Assembly (NCBI GenBank): GCA_031180665.1
Contig: JAPSLP010000009.1
Coordinates: 102,154-166,153, forward strand
Direction: 5' to 3'
Length of the DNA: 64,000 bases
Origin: Cupriavidus sp.
Lineage (GTDB): Bacteria > Pseudomonadota > Gammaproteobacteria > Burkholderiales > Burkholderiaceae
The notes beneath the pieces are model-generated. The model was not told the origin of the DNA. It was given only the letters and a program-made list of their open reading frames with translations, and searched no databases. A program made the position numbers and the translations under genes. Every line of letters begins with the position of its first letter. Within the stretch, counting starts at the first letter, position 1. This document shows, in pieces, positions 60,922 through 64,000 of this stretch.

Positions 60922-61944
60922 TCACGACCGGTTGTCGACCTTGGGCGCGCCCGGCGTAGTACTGCCCGGGTCGCGCAGATCGCCCTCGCCAACTCCGGGC
61001 GGGAACTGGCCGCGGCGGATCTGGCGGAAGGTGTCGTTCGGCCCGCTGGGCTCCGGCGTGGTGGTGGCCCCGCGCACCAGTTCGGGCGCGTCGCTCTGTT
61101 CGCCGGGCTGGCGATGGGACTGCGCCGATTCCCAGGCTTCACGCGGTTGCTGTTCGGCGGGGTGCTGGCCCTGGCCCGCGCTTTGATCTTGGCTTTGATC
61201 CTGGCTTTGACCTTGGCTTTGATCTTGGCTTTGACCCTGGCTTTGACCTTGGCTTTGACCTTGGCTTTGATCCTGGCTTTGACCTTGGCTTTGACCTTGG
61301 CCTGCCCCTTGCCCTGACCCCGGGCTCGATCCCTGGCCGGCCGACGGTGTCTGCCCCGCGGCGTCCTGCTGCCGCGGTTCGCCCGCCCTCTGGCCCTGCA
61401 TGCGCGCCTCGTCGCCCTTGCTGACGCCCTCGTGCGTGGTGGTGTGCTGGCCCGGGGTCAGCAGCACGCCGAGGTCGCGCTCGCCGTTTTCAGCCCCTTG
61501 CGCGTCCGTCCGCCCCGCATGGCGGTCCTCGTCCTGCCGGACCGACTGGTCGATCTCGCTACCGGGATCCTCGTTGCCGGTCGGACTGATCGCGCCCTCG
61601 CCGAGCTGGCCGGCGCGCTCGTGCGGCGCCGTCTGCTGCAGCGGCTGTGGCGTGCCGAGCGGATCGAAGTCCGCCCAGCGGCCGTTCTCCCATTGGCCCT
61701 CGGCCTGCTCCAGTTCGCGCCCGCCTTCCAGGCGGATCAGTTCGGCCGCGGTCTGCAGCCGGTCGGGTTCAACGCGGGCGGCCAGCAGCACGCCGGGCGG
61801 GCGCGCCAGTTCCTGTGTGGGCACAGATGTGCCGACCGTAAAGATCGACACGTCCCATACCGAGAATCCGTGTCCATAAAGCCCTCGCGCGGCGCGCTCG
61901 GCGTCGGCGAAGGAATCGAAACGCCCTGCCACGATGGTCGACAT
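60922..61944 (-). CDS. stress-type protein: N-terminal YflT/GSP17M-like domain plus (GQSQ/DQSQ)n low-complexity region
   Basis: MSTIVAGRFDSFADAERAARGLYGHGFSVWDVSIFTVG..., then GQGQSQGQSQDQSQGQSQGQSQGQSQDQSQGQSQDQSQDQSAGQGQ. Confidence 0.75.
   Translation of the reverse strand: MSTIVAGRFDSFADAERAARGLYGHGFSVWDVSIFTVGTSVPTQELARPPGVLLAARVEPDRLQTAAELIRLEGGRELEQAEGQWENGRWADFDPLGTPQPLQQTAPHERAGQLGEGAISPTGNEDPGSEIDQSVRQDEDRHAGRTDAQGAENGERDLGVLLTPGQHTTTHEGVSKGDEARMQGQRAGEPRQQDAAGQTPSAGQGSSPGSGQGAGQGQSQGQSQDQSQGQSQGQSQGQSQDQSQGQSQDQSQDQSAGQGQHPAEQQPREAWESAQSHRQPGEQSDAPELVRGATTTPEPSGPNDTFRQIRRGQFPPGVGEGDLRDPGSTTPGAPKVDNRS
61181..61299. repeat. coding tandem repeat, 6/12-bp unit (ttggctttgacc / ttggctttgatc)
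   Basis: About ten degenerate units encoding the SQ repeat on the minus strand. Confidence 0.85.
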
Positions 61945-62131
61945 GATTGGCTCCTGGGTTCGGCAACGACATTCTTGGGGTAGTGCAAGGAATGCGCCCG
62001 CGCGTGCCGAGCCGCTGGACGCCAAGCGTCGCGGGATGGCTGGCCGTCGCGCATGTCGAACTTGCAACACCCACACCGATCTACACGGGCGGTTCGGTCC
62101 GGCTCGCGGGCGAGGAGCGCCGCCTGCCGGC

Positions 62132-62782
62132 TCAGACGCCATCGTCGGGGCGGCGCTCCTTCCGCTCCTTGGATTGAAGCTCGGCCGCGACCTCTTCCTC
62201 GAGGTCGTGCCGCGCCTCCTTCTTGGCGACATGCGTCTGCAGCGCGTCGTCGAGTCCGTGGGTTTCCTCGATATCGCTTTCGCGCTCTGCCAGTACGGAC
62301 AGCTGCCGGTAGAACGCCGCCAGCTTCTTCAGATCCTCTTCGTCGAGGTCCTCGATCGACACCAGCCGGCTGCTGGCATGGCGATGCGAGGCCAGCAGCT
62401 CGTTCAGCTTCAGATGCACCGCCAGAGAATCCTTGTTCTGCGTCTGCTGAATCAGGAACACCATCACGAAGGTGATGATGGTCGTGGCGGTATTGATGAC
62501 CAGCTGCCAGGTTTCCGAGTAGCCGAACATCGGGCCCGTCACCGCCCAGACGATCACCACGCCAACCGCCAGCGCAAAGGCGATCGGCGAGCCGGCGCCG
62601 CGCGTGGCATGACCGGCGAACCATTCGAAGGCGTGCATCACTCGTCGTCGCCAGCCCGGCCGGTCTTCTTCGGATGCGCCGTTGGCGACGCCATTGGCAT
62701 GGCCGTTAGGGGATTTGCCGTTGATCGCTTCGCGGGCGACGCTGGCGAGGCGTTCGCGGTCGGTACTGGCTAGGTCGGGCAT
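62132..62782 (-). CDS. low-affinity iron permease family membrane protein
   Basis: FEWFAGHATRGAGSPIAFALAVGVVIVWAVTGPMFGYSETWQLVINTATTIITFVMVFLIQQTQNKDSLAVHLKLNELLAS. Confidence 0.9.
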   Translation of the reverse strand: MPDLASTDRERLASVAREAINGKSPNGHANGVANGASEEDRPGWRRRVMHAFEWFAGHATRGAGSPIAFALAVGVVIVWAVTGPMFGYSETWQLVINTATTIITFVMVFLIQQTQNKDSLAVHLKLNELLASHRHASSRLVSIEDLDEEDLKKLAAFYRQLSVLAERESDIEETHGLDDALQTHVAKKEARHDLEEEVAAELQSKERKERRPDDGV

Positions 62783-63158
62783 GGCAGTTCTCTGGGCGCC
62801 TTCCGGCAAGGCGGCTCATGGAGGCAAAGCCCCTCCGCGCCGGACGATCGGCAATACCGATATACGGCAAATTCCATACCCGGCGCGGCAATACGGGCCG
62901 CGTGGCTCACGCCAATGACGAAATCGACTGCGCTTCGGTGAACGCGCCGACATGCGCCGTACTTTTTACAAGTGCCGGCGGCAAACTTTGCATGTGAATA
63001 GGACGCCGGCCGGTCGCTCGCGCGTCGCTTGTGCGCCTCGCTTTCGCATGCCGCCCCTCGCGCACAACGGTACGGTTCTTGCGGCTCAACACCCGGCCGG
63101 GCAGCGGCCCGGCGCAGTGCGCGGCGCGTGCCGCCACTCGGTACGCAAGGAGGGACAC

Positions 63159-64000
63159 ATGAGCAACGGCAGCAATCAACGCTACCCCGGCGGCTACGGT
63201 GGCTACGGCAGCGGTCCGGGGCGGGATCAGGGGAGCGGCAGCGAATGGTGGCGTGACAAGGACGGTGACGACATGGGCGAAGAAATGCGGTTTGGCGAAT
63301 ACGGCGACGAGGGCGATTACGGACGCGAGCAATACGGCCGCGGACAATCCGGTCGCGGACAGTACAGGGGCCAGGGCACTGGGCAGCAGCGTTACGGCCA
63401 AGGCCAGGGCCAGGGTCAGGGCCAACAACGCTACGAGAACGAACGCGAACGCTGGCGCGATGAATGGGGCGCCGGACGTGGCGGTGGCGGCGGTGGCGAT
63501 CGCTCGCGCAGCGGCGGCGGCGGTTCCTCGTACGAACAGCAATCGTCGCCCCGCTATCGGGGCGGCGGCCAGGGCCGCTACGATCCGACCGACATGGGCG
63601 GCGCGCGCAATCCCTACAGCAGCGGCTATGCCGGCTACGACCCCAGCGGTGGCGGCGTGGAGCGCTACGGCATGTACGGCGTGCGCGATACCGGCCGCGA
63701 TGATGGACGCATGGGCCAGAGTTCCGGCGAAAGCTCGATACAGGGCTATGGCGGCCAGCAATACGGCGGCTATGGGCGCGAGCAAGGACTGGGCGGCAGC
63801 GGCCGGGACACGTGGCGCGACCTCGAGGCGCGCGAACGTCTGCGTCGCGGCGGCGAAGCCGGCTATGGCGGCGGCTACTACGGCAGCAGCTCCAGCGGCG
63901 GACAGTCGTACAGCGGCGGGCAGCGGGCCTATCCCGGCGATCCGGGCTATCGCCAGAGCGGTTCGTCGGGCTACGGCGGCAGCGCCGGCCAGGGCGGCCG
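63159..64000 (+). CDS. Gly/Tyr/Arg/Gln-rich disordered protein, truncated by the window end
   Basis: ATG preceded by AAGGAGGGACAC; MSNGSNQRYPGGYGGYGSGPGRDQGSGSEWWRDKDGDDMGEEMRFGEYGDEG... I translated it by hand and found no stop to position 64000. Absent from the supplied ORF track. Confidence 0.85.
   Translation, partial: MSNGSNQRYPGGYGGYGSGPGRDQGSGSEWWRDKDGDDMGEEMRFGEYGDEGDYGREQYGRGQSGRGQYRGQGTGQQRYGQGQGQGQGQQRYENERERWRDEWGAGRGGGGGGDRSRSGGGGSSYEQQSSPRYRGGGQGRYDPTDMGGARNPYSSGYAGYDPSGGGVERYGMYGVRDTGRDDGRMGQSSGESSIQGYGGQQYGGYGREQGLGGSGRDTWRDLEARERLRRGGEAGYGGGYYGSSSSGGQSYSGGQRAYPGDPGYRQSGSSGYGGSAGQGG

Noticed and set aside
61114-61317. Plus-strand ORF with ALALILALILALTLALILALT repeats
   Set aside because: Antisense artefact of the SQ/GQ tandem repeat in the minus-strand gene 60922-61944.
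62907-63785. 292-aa minus-strand hydrophobic ORF (MLAPIAAVLLAAIALYRAFAG...)
   Set aside because: It is the antisense of the Gly/Tyr-rich ORF at 63159. Gly/Tyr codons read in reverse give Ala/Val/Ile-rich false membrane proteins.

Overview
GC-rich chromosomal segment, most likely from a Burkholderiales-type betaproteobacterium (inferred from gene content). It is densely coding. I saw no rRNA, tRNA, IS element, prophage or CRISPR. In order it carries: (i) a TRAP large permease and an aldo/keto reductase; (ii) a TetR/DHA2-MFS efflux pair; (iii) LysR / MFS / M81 (MlrC-like) genes; (iv) a split SOS mutasome, imuA-imuB ... vapB-vapC ... dnaE2, with two near-identical LexA boxes, one before imuA and one before dnaE2; (v) LysR/MFS, a MarR-like gene and a SerA-like dehydrogenase; (vi) a stress-protein island at about 22-33 kb (BON proteins, CBS, DUF3008, DUF4142, hemerythrin, CinA, disordered proteins, SDR); (vii) two convergent glycan/glycoconjugate operons at 34-46 kb (GT4, UXS-like epimerase, PIG-L, GT2, two GT9, NodU-type carbamoyltransferase, GmhB-like HAD, SDR); (viii) a choline/carnitine-type quaternary amine catabolic locus at 46.7-57.1 kb with an XRE-PAS regulator and shared palindromic operator-like sites; (ix) an ABC exporter fused to a kinase-like ATPase module and a receiver domain, followed by stress/disordered proteins and a Gly/Tyr/Arg-rich ORF that runs off the window end. 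Top candidates for new biology are the ABC-HATPase-REC fusion (58163-60877), the CACCATCGG-type operator set tied to the XRE-PAS regulator, the vapBC insertion in the SOS mutasome with a D-to-H change in the VapC active site, and the glycan cluster with a 24-bp perfect palindrome upstream.
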